64,000 nt of DNA from Agrococcus baldri (GTDB lineage Bacteria; Actinomycetota; Actinomycetes; Actinomycetales; Microbacteriaceae). Below the pieces are notes generated by a model. That model did no database searches. It saw only the letters and a program-made list of their open reading frames with translations, and was not told the origin of the DNA. The stretch lies in assembly GCA_007988785.1 (NCBI GenBank), contig BJUU01000002.1, positions 235,267-299,266 on the forward strand, written 5' to 3'. The position numbers were made by a program, and so were the translations under genes. This document shows, piece by piece, positions 23,742 to 32,124 of this stretch (its first letter is position 1; every line of letters starts with the position of its first letter).

Positions 23742-25246
23742 GCGGCATCCTCCTCGATCGCGCCGGCGGCCGCGGCGAGCAGCGATGCCTGGCTGGCGGT
23801 GGGCGGGAACTCCTTCGCGACCCGGCCGGCGCGGAAGACCAGGATGCGGTCGGAGACGCGCAGCACCTCCGCCAGGTCGGTCGTGATGACGAGCACGGCA
23901 GCGCCCCGGTCGGCGAGATCGGCGACGATGCTGTGGATCTCCTCCTTGGCGCCCACGTCGACGCCCTGGGTGGGCTCGGCGAGCACGAGCAGCTCCGGGT
24001 GCTCCACCAGCTGCCTGGCCAGCACCACCTTCTGCGCGTTGCCGCCCGACATGGCGCCGATCGGCTGCCGCTCCGACGGCGTCTTCACCGACAGCCGTCC
24101 GATGAGGTCGCGGGCGATGCGCCGCTCGGCGCGCGGCGAGACCCAGCCGGGCACGCGGCTCAGCAGCGACAGCGAGCCGATCGTGATGTTGAAGGCGATC
24201 GGCTGGAAGGAGAACGCGCCCTGCGACGCCCGGTTGGCCGGCAGCATGCGGATGCCTCGGCGCTTGGCAGCCGAGGGGCTCGCGACGTGCCTGTCGGAGC
24301 CGACGGAGCGCATCCGCCCCTTGGTCGCGCGGCGCATGCCGTAGACCACCTCGCCCACCTCGGCGGCGCCGCAGCCGACCAGGCCGTAGAGGCCGACGAT
24401 CTCGCCCGCCCGCACGGTGAGCGAGACCTCGTCGAAGGCGCCCTCGAGCGACAGGCCCTCGAGCTCGAGCACGGGAGCCCCCGGCTCGCCCGCCTCGCGC
24501 ACGCCCTCGGCGAGCGCGCCGCCGACCATGCGCTCGGCGATCTCGCGCACGCTGAGCTCGCCGATCGGCTGCGACGAGACCGTCTCGCCGTCGCGCATGA
24601 TCGTCACCTCGTCGGCGATGCGGAAGAGCTCGTCGAGGCGGTGGCTGATGTAGATGATCGAGACGCCGTCGGCCGCGAGCTTGCGCACCACGCCGAAGAG
24701 CACCTCGATCTCGCTGTCGGTCAGGATGGCGCTCGGCTCGTCGAGGATGAGCACGCTCGCGCGCTCGAGCAGCGCCTTCGCGATCGAGACCTGCTGCTGC
24801 TTGGCGATCGAGAGCGCGCCGAGCGGCTGCGAGGCGAGCGAGCGGTCGAGGCCCACGGTGTCGAGCAGCTCGAGCATGCGCGGCGCCTGCGCGCGCCAGT
24901 CGATGGCGACGCCGCGCGTGATCTCGCGGCCGACGAAGAAGTTCTCGGCGACGGTGAGCTCGGGGAAGAGCTGCGGCTCCTGGTAGACGGTCTGCACGCC
25001 GAGCGCGATGGCGTCGGAGGTGGAGCCGATCGAGACGGCCGCGCCGTCGATGGCGATCGTGCCGGTGTCGGGCTGCTCGGCGCCCGCGAGGATCTTGATG
25101 AGCGTCGACTTGCCGGCGCCGTTCTCGCCCACGAGCGCGTGGACGGTGCCGGGCAGGACCGTGAGGTCGGCGTGGCGGATGGCGCGGACGCCGCCGTAGC
25201 GCTTCGAGATGTCGCGCATCTCGAGCCGTGGCGCGGTGTCAGTCAT
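23738..25246 (-). CDS. Sugar ABC transporter ATP-binding protein, double-domain (RbsA/RhaT type)
   Basis: 502-residue tandem ATPase. The first domain has Walker A GENGAGKST, signature LSIAKQQQVSIAKALL and Walker B SVLILDEPSA. The second has the degenerate GLYGLVGCGAAEVGE in place of Walker A, signature MSGGNAQKVVLARQLV and Walker B LLVLAEPTQGVDVG. A degenerate second site is normal in this family. The start at 25246 has GGAG five bases upstream. A 124-base gap with strong hairpins separates it from the receptor gene, unlike the rest of the operon. Confidence 0.92.
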   Translation of the reverse strand: MTDTAPRLEMRDISKRYGGVRAIRHADLTVLPGTVHALVGENGAGKSTLIKILAGAEQPDTGTIAIDGAAVSIGSTSDAIALGVQTVYQEPQLFPELTVAENFFVGREITRGVAIDWRAQAPRMLELLDTVGLDRSLASQPLGALSIAKQQQVSIAKALLERASVLILDEPSAILTDSEIEVLFGVVRKLAADGVSIIYISHRLDELFRIADEVTIMRDGETVSSQPIGELSVREIAERMVGGALAEGVREAGEPGAPVLELEGLSLEGAFDEVSLTVRAGEIVGLYGLVGCGAAEVGEVVYGMRRATKGRMRSVGSDRHVASPSAAKRRGIRMLPANRASQGAFSFQPIAFNITIGSLSLLSRVPGWVSPRAERRIARDLIGRLSVKTPSERQPIGAMSGGNAQKVVLARQLVEHPELLVLAEPTQGVDVGAKEEIHSIVADLADRGAAVLVITTDLAEVLRVSDRILVFRAGRVAKEFPPTASQASLLAAAAGAIEEDAA

Positions 25247-25289
25247 GGGACTCCGGGGCGTGAGGGGTGGCGGATGGGTCGGCGAGGGT

Positions 25290-25331
25290 GCCGGGGCGCG
25301 GCGCGGCCGCACGGCGCGGCCGCACCCCGGC
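25290..25331 (-). terminator. GC-rich hairpin cluster between receptor and ATPase genes
   Basis: Outer arms GCCGGGG (25290-25296) and CCCCGGC (25325-25331) enclose two copies of GCGGCCGC (303-310 and 316-323 of the 25,000s). There is no T-run. With the next hairpin it could attenuate transcription or stabilise the receptor mRNA. Confidence 0.5.
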
Positions 25332-25333
25332 GA

Positions 25334-25362
25334 GGGCGGGTCACGGCTCGCGCGACCCGCCC
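25334..25362 (-). terminator. Hairpin directly after the sugar-receptor gene
   Basis: Perfect 9-base arms GGGCGGGTC (25334-25342) and GACCCGCCC (25354-25362) with an 11-base loop lie eight bases after the receptor stop codon. It is probably a partial terminator or mRNA stabiliser that keeps receptor expression above that of the membrane subunits. Confidence 0.55.
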
Positions 25363-25370
25363 CGGGTGCC

Positions 25371-26414
25371 TCAGTAGTCGTAGTCCCCGGCGTTGTCTGC
25401 CGTGAACACGGTGGGCGGGCCGAGCAGCAGCTCGGAGGTCGCCTCGTCGTACGAGACGTCGGTGAGCGCCTCGTTGGTGATGCTGGCGGTGTCGCCCAGG
25501 TCGCCGTCGTTCGCGAGCTGCACGCCGGCCCAGCCGGTCAGCCAGCCGAGGCCCTCGACGTCCCAGAGGATCGAGGCGCTCGACGCGCCCGACTCGAGGT
25601 AGGGCAGCATCGCCTGCGGCGTGCCGAGGCCCACCGTGAAGACCTCGCCGATCCTGTCGGCCGAGGCGACGGCCTCTGCCACGCCCGGTGCGCTCGAGGT
25701 GCACTCGCCGATCAGGCCGGTGAGATCCGGGTTGGAGTTCATCAGGTCGAGCGCCATCTGCGTGGCAGCGGCCTGGTCCTCGCCGGCGTAGACGATGTCG
25801 ACGATCTCGGCGTTGGGGTAGTCGGATGCGGTGTACGCCTCCTGCACCTCGATCCAGGCGTTCAGGTTCGCCGCCGTCTCGCCGCACGAGACGATCGCGT
25901 ACTTGCCGGCGCCGCCCATGGCCTCCATGAGCGAGTCGGTCAGCTGCTCGCCGATGCCCTGCACCGACGCCTGGCTGACGAACAGCTCGCGCACCGAGTC
26001 GGGCGCATCCGTGTCGGTCGTGGCGACGTGGATGCCGGCGTCCTGCGCCTCCTGCAGCAGCGGGGCCATCGAGTTGGGGTCGTTGGGCGCCACGAACAGC
26101 ACGTCGACGCCCTGCTGGATGAACGAGCGCACGATGTCGGCCTGCGCGGCCGCGTCAGCGGTCGTCGGGCCCTGGTACAGCCACTCGAAGCCGAGCTCCT
26201 CGGCGGCCTGCTGGCCGCCGGTGTTCATGGCCTCGAAGTAGGGGATGCCCTGCAGCTTGGGGACGAAGGCGACGGTGACCTGCTCGTCGCCGCCCTCCGG
26301 TGCGCCCGACTCCCCCGTCGAGCCGGTGTCGTTGCGGGAGGTGCACCCGGCGAGCACGACGGCAGCCGCCGCCGTGAGCGCGAGTGCGCCCGTGATCCTG
26401 CGTGAGATCTTCAT
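25371..26414 (-). CDS. Sugar-binding lipoprotein of the CUT2 importer (RhaS-like)
   Basis: 347-residue periplasmic-binding-protein-like receptor. The signal peptide ends in the lipobox VVLAGC, so it is lipid-anchored outside. The mature part (VTVAFVPKLQGIPYFEAM, GVDVLFVAPNDPNSMAP, VATTDTDAP) matches the RhaS/LsrB branch of SBP type 2. Its ATG overlaps the stop of the DeoR regulator gene (ATGA). With the rhamnose isomerase operon divergent from the same control region, L-rhamnose is the most likely ligand, though the kinase and epimerase genes downstream leave room for another monosaccharide. Confidence 0.85.
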   Translation of the reverse strand: MKISRRITGALALTAAAAVVLAGCTSRNDTGSTGESGAPEGGDEQVTVAFVPKLQGIPYFEAMNTGGQQAAEELGFEWLYQGPTTADAAAQADIVRSFIQQGVDVLFVAPNDPNSMAPLLQEAQDAGIHVATTDTDAPDSVRELFVSQASVQGIGEQLTDSLMEAMGGAGKYAIVSCGETAANLNAWIEVQEAYTASDYPNAEIVDIVYAGEDQAAATQMALDLMNSNPDLTGLIGECTSSAPGVAEAVASADRIGEVFTVGLGTPQAMLPYLESGASSASILWDVEGLGWLTGWAGVQLANDGDLGDTASITNEALTDVSYDEATSELLLGPPTVFTADNAGDYDY

Positions 26415-27253
26415 CGATGCTCCTTCTGGATGTGGCGACGGGAGGCCCTTCCCGCCCGTGCCGTTGCCGGCTCCGTGCCGGTCGTCTCGGTGCCCGGCAG
26501 GGGCACGCGCGCGACGCTGACGCCTGCGGCCTCCCACTCCCGGACGAAGTCGTCGGATGCGCGCTCATCGGTGATGAGGCTCGTCACCTGCTCGGTGCTC
26601 GCGAACGAGTGGAGCGCGAAGCCGGTGGTCTTGCTGCTGTCGAACAGCGCGTGGATCTCGTCGCTCGCGGCGACCATGCCCTGCTTGGAGACCGCCTCGT
26701 CGGTCGCGAGCTCGAGCAGCCCGCGCTCGGGCGAGAGGCCCACGACGCCGACGAAGGCCTTGTCGATGCGGCCGCGGCCGACGAGCGCGTCGGTGATGGG
26801 GCCGACGAGGCCCGAGCTCTCGCGCCGCAGCGTGCCGCCGGGCATGATGACCCGCGCATCCGAGCGGTCCATGAGCGCGACAGCGGTGCGCAGCGACTGC
26901 GTGACCACCACGAGGCCCGTGCGCTGCAGCAGCTCGAGCGCGAGGAAGTGCGCCGTGCTCGAGGTGTCGAGCGCGATCACGTCGCCGTCCTGCACGAGCT
27001 CGGCGGCGCGCGCGGCGACCGCCTGCTTCGCCTCGGCCTCGCGCCGCATGCGGTCGGCGAAGGCGCCCTCGTCGCCGCGCTGCGGCGGCAGCGCGCCGCC
27101 GCGCGTGCGGCGCAGCAGGTCGCGCTCGGCGAGCGCGTCGAGATCCTTGCGGATCGTGACCTCGGAGACCCCGAGCGCACGGGCCAGGTCGGCGACCTGC
27201 ACGGCTCCGTGCTGATCCAGCGCATCGAGGATGCGCGAATCACGAGCGACCAC
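26411..27253 (-). CDS. DeoR-family transcriptional regulator of the rhamnose genes
   Basis: 280-residue sugar-responsive repressor. The DeoR helix-turn-helix is near the N-terminus (RILDALDQHGAVQVADLARA, LGVSEVTIRKDLDALAERDL, then RRTRGGA). The C-terminal sugar-phosphate-sensing domain follows (DGDVIALDTSSTAHFLAL, VMPGGTLRRESSGLVGP). It starts with GTG five bases after AAGGAG. It is first in the importer operon, divergent from rhaI, and the repeats between the two promoters probably bind it. The effector is probably a phosphorylated ketose such as L-rhamnulose 1-phosphate, inferred from family behaviour. Confidence 0.88.
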   Translation of the reverse strand: MVARDSRILDALDQHGAVQVADLARALGVSEVTIRKDLDALAERDLLRRTRGGALPPQRGDEGAFADRMRREAEAKQAVAARAAELVQDGDVIALDTSSTAHFLALELLQRTGLVVVTQSLRTAVALMDRSDARVIMPGGTLRRESSGLVGPITDALVGRGRIDKAFVGVVGLSPERGLLELATDEAVSKQGMVAASDEIHALFDSSKTTGFALHSFASTEQVTSLITDERASDDFVREWEAAGVSVARVPLPGTETTGTEPATARAGRASRRHIQKEHR

Positions 27254-27282
27254 GTGGACTCCTTCGTCGGGTGTTGGTGGTG

Positions 27283-27311
27283 ACAGTACGCATCCGAAAC
27301 ACCGAACGCAA
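27283..27311 (-). promoter_or_regulatory. Promoter of the DeoR/importer operon
   Basis: Minus strand: -35 TTGCGT (27311-27306), 17-base spacer, -10 TACTGT (27288-27283). The -35 box lies inside the repeat half-site CGAACGCAA. Confidence 0.6.
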
Positions 27312-27350
27312 GCATTCGATACCGAAACGCAACATTTGTGGTTGCGTTCG
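27301..27350. promoter_or_regulatory. Operator repeats between rhaI and the DeoR operon
   Basis: Three related half-sites: ACCGAACGCAAGCATT (27301-27316), ACCGAAACGCAACATT (27321-27336) exactly 20 bases on, and the inverted GTTGCGTTCG (27341-27350). CGAACGCAA and TTGCGTTCG form a perfect inverted pair. Two half-sites coincide with the -35 boxes of the two divergent promoters, which fits repression of both by the DeoR protein. Confidence 0.65.
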
Positions 27351-27370
27351 AAAGCGACGACCGGCATGCT
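27342..27370 (+). promoter_or_regulatory. Promoter of the rhaI operon
   Basis: -35 TTGCGT (27342-27347), 17-base spacer, -10 CATGCT (27365-27370). The predicted leader is about 60 bases with GGAG before the ATG at 27440. Confidence 0.5.
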
Positions 27371-27439
27371 GACAGACACGAGTGCCCCGCGGATCGGTTC
27401 GCGGCGCACCGGTGGATGTCGATGAGGACAGGAGCGACC

Positions 27440-28600
27440 ATGGCCATCGCGCCCTCGCAGGAGCAGCTCGCGAAGCTGCGGATCGAAGTCGCCAGCTGGG
27501 CGTACGGCAACTCCGGGACGCGCTTCCGCGTCTTCGGCACGCCGGGCACCCCGCGCGACCCGTTCGAGAAGATCGCCGACGCCGCGCAGGTGCACGCCGC
27601 CACCGGGCTCGCGCCCACCGTCGCCATCCACATCCCCTGGGACCGCGTCGACGACTACGACGCGCTGCGCCGCCACGCCGAGGATCTCGGCGTCGCCGTC
27701 GGCACCGTGAACTCGAACACCTTCCAGGAGGAGGACTACAAGTTCGGCTCGCTGACCCACCCGGATGCGCGGGTGCGGCGGAAGGCCGTCGACCACCACC
27801 TCGAGTGCATCGACATCATGCGGGCGACGGGCGTGCGCGACCTGAAGATCTGGCTCGCCGACGGCACCAACTACCCCGGGCAGGACTCGATCCGCGCGCG
27901 CCAGGACCGCCTGGCCGAGGGCCTCGCCGCGATCTACGCCGCGCTCGACGCCGACCAGCGGCTGCTGCTGGAGTACAAGTTCTTCGAGCCGGCGTTCTAC
28001 CACACGGATGTGCCCGACTGGGGGACGAGCTTCGCCCACACCGTCGCGCTCGGCGAGCAGGCGAAGGTCGTGCTCGACACCGGCCACCACGCGCCCGGCA
28101 CGAACATCGAGTTCATCGTCGCGCAGCTGCTGCGGCTCGGGAAGCTCGGCGCCTTCGACCTCAACTCCCGCTTCTACGCCGACGACGACCTGATCGTCGG
28201 GCTCGCCGACCCCTTCCAGCTCTTCCGCATCATGCACGAGCTCGTCGCGGGCGGCGGCTACGGCGACCCCGACGTGCAGCTCGTGCTCGACCAGTGCCAC
28301 AACATCGAGGCGAAGATCCCCGGGCAGATCCGCAGCGTGCTCAACGTGCAGGAGGCCGTCGCCAAGGTGCTCTCGATCGACACCGAGGCGCTCGCCGCCG
28401 CGCAGCGCGACTGCGACGTGCTGCTCGCGAACGACATCCTGATGGACGCCTACAGCACCGACGTGCGGCCCATGCTGGCCGAGCTCCGCGCGGCGCGCGG
28501 GCTGCCGGAGGATCCGATGCGGCACTTCCTCGCCTCCGGCTACCTCGAGCGCATCGCCGACGAGCGGGTCGGCGGCGCGCAGGCGAGCTGGGGGGCCTGA
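27440..28600 (+). CDS. rhaI: L-rhamnose isomerase
   Basis: 386-residue xylose-isomerase-like TIM barrel that converts L-rhamnose to L-rhamnulose. Metal-site segments are LLLEYKFFEPAFYHTD (Glu), VVLDTGHHAPGTNIEF (Asp, His) and FDLNSRFYADDD (Asp residues); DLKIWLADGTNYPGQDS is characteristic of the RhaI type found in Actinobacteria and rhizobia. I start at the ATG at 27440, which has GGAG six bases upstream; the frame is open earlier without a ribosome site. It is the first gene of the phosphorylating rhamnose operon, with three bases between its stop and the next start. Confidence 0.93.
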   Translation: MAIAPSQEQLAKLRIEVASWAYGNSGTRFRVFGTPGTPRDPFEKIADAAQVHAATGLAPTVAIHIPWDRVDDYDALRRHAEDLGVAVGTVNSNTFQEEDYKFGSLTHPDARVRRKAVDHHLECIDIMRATGVRDLKIWLADGTNYPGQDSIRARQDRLAEGLAAIYAALDADQRLLLEYKFFEPAFYHTDVPDWGTSFAHTVALGEQAKVVLDTGHHAPGTNIEFIVAQLLRLGKLGAFDLNSRFYADDDLIVGLADPFQLFRIMHELVAGGGYGDPDVQLVLDQCHNIEAKIPGQIRSVLNVQEAVAKVLSIDTEALAAAQRDCDVLLANDILMDAYSTDVRPMLAELRAARGLPEDPMRHFLASGYLERIADERVGGAQASWGA

Positions 28601-28603
28601 GCG

Positions 28604-30655
28604 ATGGCGACGAAGGCCGTGGCGACGAAGACCGTCGAGCAGCTCATCGAGCGCAGCAACCGGCTCGGCTCCGACCCGCGCAACACCAACTACGCGGGCG
28701 GCAACACCTCTGCCAAGGGGCGCGCGAAGGATCCCGCCTCTGGCGAGACGGTCGAGCTCATCTGGGTGAAGGGCTCCGGCGGCGACCTCGGCACCCTCAC
28801 CGAGTCGGGCCTCGCGGCCCTGCGGCTCGACCGCGTGCGCGGGCTCGAGGCGGTCTACCCGGGCGTCGAGCGCGAGGACGAGATGGTCGCGGCCTTCGAC
28901 TACTGCCTGCACGGCTCGGGCGGCGCGGCACCCTCGATCGACACCGCGATGCACGCGCTGGTCGAGAAGCCGCACGTCGACCACCTGCACCCCGACGCCG
29001 GCATCGCCATCGCGACCGCCGCCGACGGGCCGGAGCTCACCGAGCGCATCTACGGCGGCAAGGTCGTGTGGGTGCCGTGGCGCAGGCCGGGCTTCCAGCT
29101 CGGGCTCGACATCCGCGAGATCCAGCGCGCGAACCCGGATGCGGTGGGCTGCATCCTGGGCGGGCACGGCATCACGGCGTGGGGCGAGACGAGCGCCGAG
29201 GCCGAACGGAGCTCGCGCTGGATCATCCGCACCGCATCCGCCTACCTCAAGCAGCACGGCAAGGCCGAGCCCTTCGGGCGGGCGCTGCAGGGCTATGGCG
29301 CGCTGCCGCCCGCGAAGCGGCGGGCGAAGGCCGCGGCGATCGCGGCGCACGTGCGGGCGATCGCGTCGGCCGACCGGCCGATGGTCGGCCACTTCACCGA
29401 CGCCAAGGTCGTCACCGACTTCCTGGAGCGCGCCGGCCACCGGCGGCTGACGGAGCTCGGCACCTCGTGCCCCGACCACTTCCTGCGCACGAAGGTGAAG
29501 CCGCTCGTGCTCGACCTGCCGGCGGATGCGCCGCTCGAGAAGGTGCTGGCGCGGCTGCGCGCGCTGCACGAGCGGTACCGCGCCGACTACGCCGCCTACT
29601 ACGACGCCCACGCGACGAAGGACTCCCCCGCGATGCGCGGCGCCGACCCGGCGATCGTGCTCGTGCCGGGCGTCGGCATGTTCTCGTTCGGCAAGGACAA
29701 GCAGACCGCGCGGGTGGCGGGCGAGTTCTACATCAACGCCATCAACGTCATGCGCGGCGCCGAGTCGGTCTCGACCTACACGCCCATCTCGGACGCGGAG
29801 AAGTTCCGCATCGAGTACTGGGCGCTCGAAGAGGCCAAGCTGCAGCGGCAGCCGAAGCCCCGCCCGCACGCCGGGCGCATCGCGCTCGTGACGGGCGCCG
29901 CATCCGGCATCGGCAGGGCCATCGCCACGCGGCTCGCGGCCGAGGGCGCGTGCGTCGTGATCGCCGACCTGTCGCTCGAGAAGGCGCAGGCGGCCGCGGC
30001 CGAGCTCGGCTCGGCCGATGTCGCGATCGGCGTGCAGTGCGACGTGACGAAGGCGGCGGAGGTGCAGGCGGCGGTCGACGCGACGCTGCTCGCCTTCGGC
30101 GGCCTCGATCTGGTGGTGAACAACGCGGGCCTCTCGCTCTCGCGCTCGCTGCTCGAGACCACCGAGGCCGACTGGGATCTGCAGCACGACGTGATGGCGA
30201 AGGGCTCGTTCCTGGTCTCGCGGGCGGCGGCGCGGGTGCTCATCGATCAGGGCATGGGCGGCGACATCGTCTACATCTCGTCGAAGAACGCCGTGTTCGC
30301 CGGGCCCAACAACATCGCCTACTCGGCGACCAAGGCCGATCAGGCGCACCAGGTGCGGCTGCTGGCCGCCGAGCTCGGGCAGCACGGCGTGCGCGTCAAC
30401 GGCATCAACCCCGACGGGGTCGTGCGCGGCTCCGGCATCTTCGCGGGCGGCTGGGGCGCGTCGCGGGCGAAGGTGTACGGCGTGAAGGAGGAGGAGCTCG
30501 GCAAGTACTACGCGGGCCGCACCCTGCTGGGCCTCGAGGTGCTGCCGGAGCACGTGGCGAACGCCGTCGTCGCGCTCACGGGGCCGGAGCTCAGCCACAC
30601 GACGGGCCTGCACGTGCCGGTCGACTCGGGCGTCGCGGCGGCGTTCCTGCGATGA
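28604..30655 (+). CDS. rhaD: Bifunctional rhamnulose-1-phosphate aldolase / short-chain (lactaldehyde) dehydrogenase
   Basis: 683-residue fusion. Residues about 1-415 are a class II aldolase with zinc histidines in HVDHLHPDA and a GGNTSAKGR phosphate loop. Residues about 420-683 are a short-chain dehydrogenase with the NAD motif VTGAASGIGRAIATRLA, NNAG, and catalytic Ser/Tyr/Lys in YISSKNAVF and IAYSATKADQ. The aldolase gives dihydroxyacetone phosphate and L-lactaldehyde; the dehydrogenase probably oxidises the lactaldehyde to L-lactate. The length matches other RhaD-dehydrogenase fusions. It overlaps the kinase gene downstream by four bases. Confidence 0.93.
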   Translation: MATKAVATKTVEQLIERSNRLGSDPRNTNYAGGNTSAKGRAKDPASGETVELIWVKGSGGDLGTLTESGLAALRLDRVRGLEAVYPGVEREDEMVAAFDYCLHGSGGAAPSIDTAMHALVEKPHVDHLHPDAGIAIATAADGPELTERIYGGKVVWVPWRRPGFQLGLDIREIQRANPDAVGCILGGHGITAWGETSAEAERSSRWIIRTASAYLKQHGKAEPFGRALQGYGALPPAKRRAKAAAIAAHVRAIASADRPMVGHFTDAKVVTDFLERAGHRRLTELGTSCPDHFLRTKVKPLVLDLPADAPLEKVLARLRALHERYRADYAAYYDAHATKDSPAMRGADPAIVLVPGVGMFSFGKDKQTARVAGEFYINAINVMRGAESVSTYTPISDAEKFRIEYWALEEAKLQRQPKPRPHAGRIALVTGAASGIGRAIATRLAAEGACVVIADLSLEKAQAAAAELGSADVAIGVQCDVTKAAEVQAAVDATLLAFGGLDLVVNNAGLSLSRSLLETTEADWDLQHDVMAKGSFLVSRAAARVLIDQGMGGDIVYISSKNAVFAGPNNIAYSATKADQAHQVRLLAAELGQHGVRVNGINPDGVVRGSGIFAGGWGASRAKVYGVKEEELGKYYAGRTLLGLEVLPEHVANAVVALTGPELSHTTGLHVPVDSGVAAAFLR

Positions 30656-32064
30656 CCGCGACCGTCGCCGCGATCGACCTCGGCGCGACGAGCGGTCGCG
30701 TGGTGCGCGCCGAGGTGAGCCGCACCTCGCTGCGGCTCGATGAGATCGCGCGCTTCGAGAACCGGCCGGTGCGCGTCGGCGACGGCCTGCACTGGTCGGT
30801 GCTGGGCCTCTACGACCAGGCCATGCAGGGCGTCGCGACCGCGTCCCGCGGCGGCGCGCTCGCCTCGGTGGCGGTCGACTCGTGGGCGGTCGACTACGGC
30901 CTGCTGCGGCTCGGCAGCCTGCTCGGCATCCCCTTCTCGTACCGCGACGACCGCACGATGCGCGGGCTCGAGCTCGTCGACGCCGTGATCCCGCAGCCAG
31001 AGCTCTATGCGCGCTGCGGGCTGCAGCGCATGCCCTTCACCACCATCAACCAGCTCGCGGTCGACCGCGAGCGGGGCCTCCTCGAGGTCGCCGACGGGCT
31101 GCTGATGCTGCCCGACCTGTTCGGCTACTGGATGACGGGCCGCATGGTCGCGGAGGCCACGAACGCCTCGACCACCGGGCTGCTGCGCCTCGACGGCACG
31201 TGGGACGCCGAGCTGATGGCGCGCTTCGGCATCCCCGTCTCGCTCATGGCCGAGCTCGTCGAGCCGGGCACGCGGATCGGCCCCGTCGACGAGACGGCGC
31301 GCACGCACTTCGGCATCGAGGGTGCGCCCGACGTGCTGGCCGTGGGGTCGCACGACACCGCATCCGCCGTCGTGGGTGTGCCGATGGGGCCCGACGCGGC
31401 CTACATCTCGAGCGGCACGTGGTCGCTCGTGGGCATCGAGACCGCGGCGCCGATCGCGACGGGCGAGGCGCTCGACGCGCAGTTCACGAACGAGGGCGGC
31501 GTCGACGGGCGCAACCGCTTCCTCAAGAACGTCATGGGACTGTGGATCCTGTCGGAGTCGATGCGCACCTGGGAGGCGGCGGGCGAGCGCGTCGGCCTGC
31601 CGGAGCTGCTCGACGCGGCCGCACGCGTCGACTGGGCGGTGCCGGTGTTCGACCCCGTCGACGACACGTTCTACCCGCCCGGGAACATGCCGGCGCGCAT
31701 CGAGCGCTGGTTCGGCGAGCGCGGGCAGCGGGCGCCGCGCGGGCGCGCCGAGGTGGTGCGCTGCATCCTCGAGTCGCTCGCGGAGGGCTACGCGGTGACG
31801 CTGCGCGACGCCGCGCGCATCAGCGGCCAGCGCATCGAGCGCGTGCACGTCGTCGGCGGCGGCTCGCGCAACGCGCTGCTGTGCCAGCTGACGGCCGACC
31901 GCACCGGGCTGCCGGTGGTCGCCGGACCGGTCGAGGCGACCGCGATCGGCAACGTGCTCGTGCAGGCGCGCACGCTCGGCGCCGCGCCCGACACCCTCGA
32001 GGAGCTGCGGGAGCTCGTGCGCGCGACGCACGAGCTGATCGAGTACCGGCCGCGCTCACGCTGA
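30652..32064 (+). CDS. rhaB: Rhamnulokinase
   Basis: 470-residue FGGY kinase that phosphorylates L-rhamnulose at O1. Motifs match RhaB: AIDLGATSGRVV, VDSWAVDYGLL, FSYRDDRT, the adenine/phosphate region GSHDTASAV and SSGTWSLVG, NVMGLWILSESMRTW, and HVVGGGSRNALLCQLTAD with TAIGNVLVQA. Its ATG overlaps the stop of the aldolase fusion. Gene order isomerase, aldolase, kinase supplies a complete phosphorylating L-rhamnose route. It is distinct from the ribulokinase-like kinase at 19.9-21.6 kb. Confidence 0.94.
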   Translation: MTATVAAIDLGATSGRVVRAEVSRTSLRLDEIARFENRPVRVGDGLHWSVLGLYDQAMQGVATASRGGALASVAVDSWAVDYGLLRLGSLLGIPFSYRDDRTMRGLELVDAVIPQPELYARCGLQRMPFTTINQLAVDRERGLLEVADGLLMLPDLFGYWMTGRMVAEATNASTTGLLRLDGTWDAELMARFGIPVSLMAELVEPGTRIGPVDETARTHFGIEGAPDVLAVGSHDTASAVVGVPMGPDAAYISSGTWSLVGIETAAPIATGEALDAQFTNEGGVDGRNRFLKNVMGLWILSESMRTWEAAGERVGLPELLDAAARVDWAVPVFDPVDDTFYPPGNMPARIERWFGERGQRAPRGRAEVVRCILESLAEGYAVTLRDAARISGQRIERVHVVGGGSRNALLCQLTADRTGLPVVAGPVEATAIGNVLVQARTLGAAPDTLEELRELVRATHELIEYRPRSR

Positions 32065-32124
32065 CCGGCACCGTGCCACGATTGATGGCGGGGCGGATGC
32101 CCCGCGCGCGCGGAGGGGGATCGC

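Noticed and set aside
26411..30613. A 1400-codon open frame on the minus strand through rhaI and rhaD
   Set aside because: It is a composition shadow of the rhamnose genes; only its last 281 codons (the DeoR gene) have recognisable protein features, and the rest is low-complexity Arg/His/Ala/Gly sequence.
27382..32064. A 1560-codon plus-strand frame spanning rhaI, rhaD and rhaB
   Set aside because: Only the rhaB part is real; the upstream part is an out-of-frame shadow with no family motifs.
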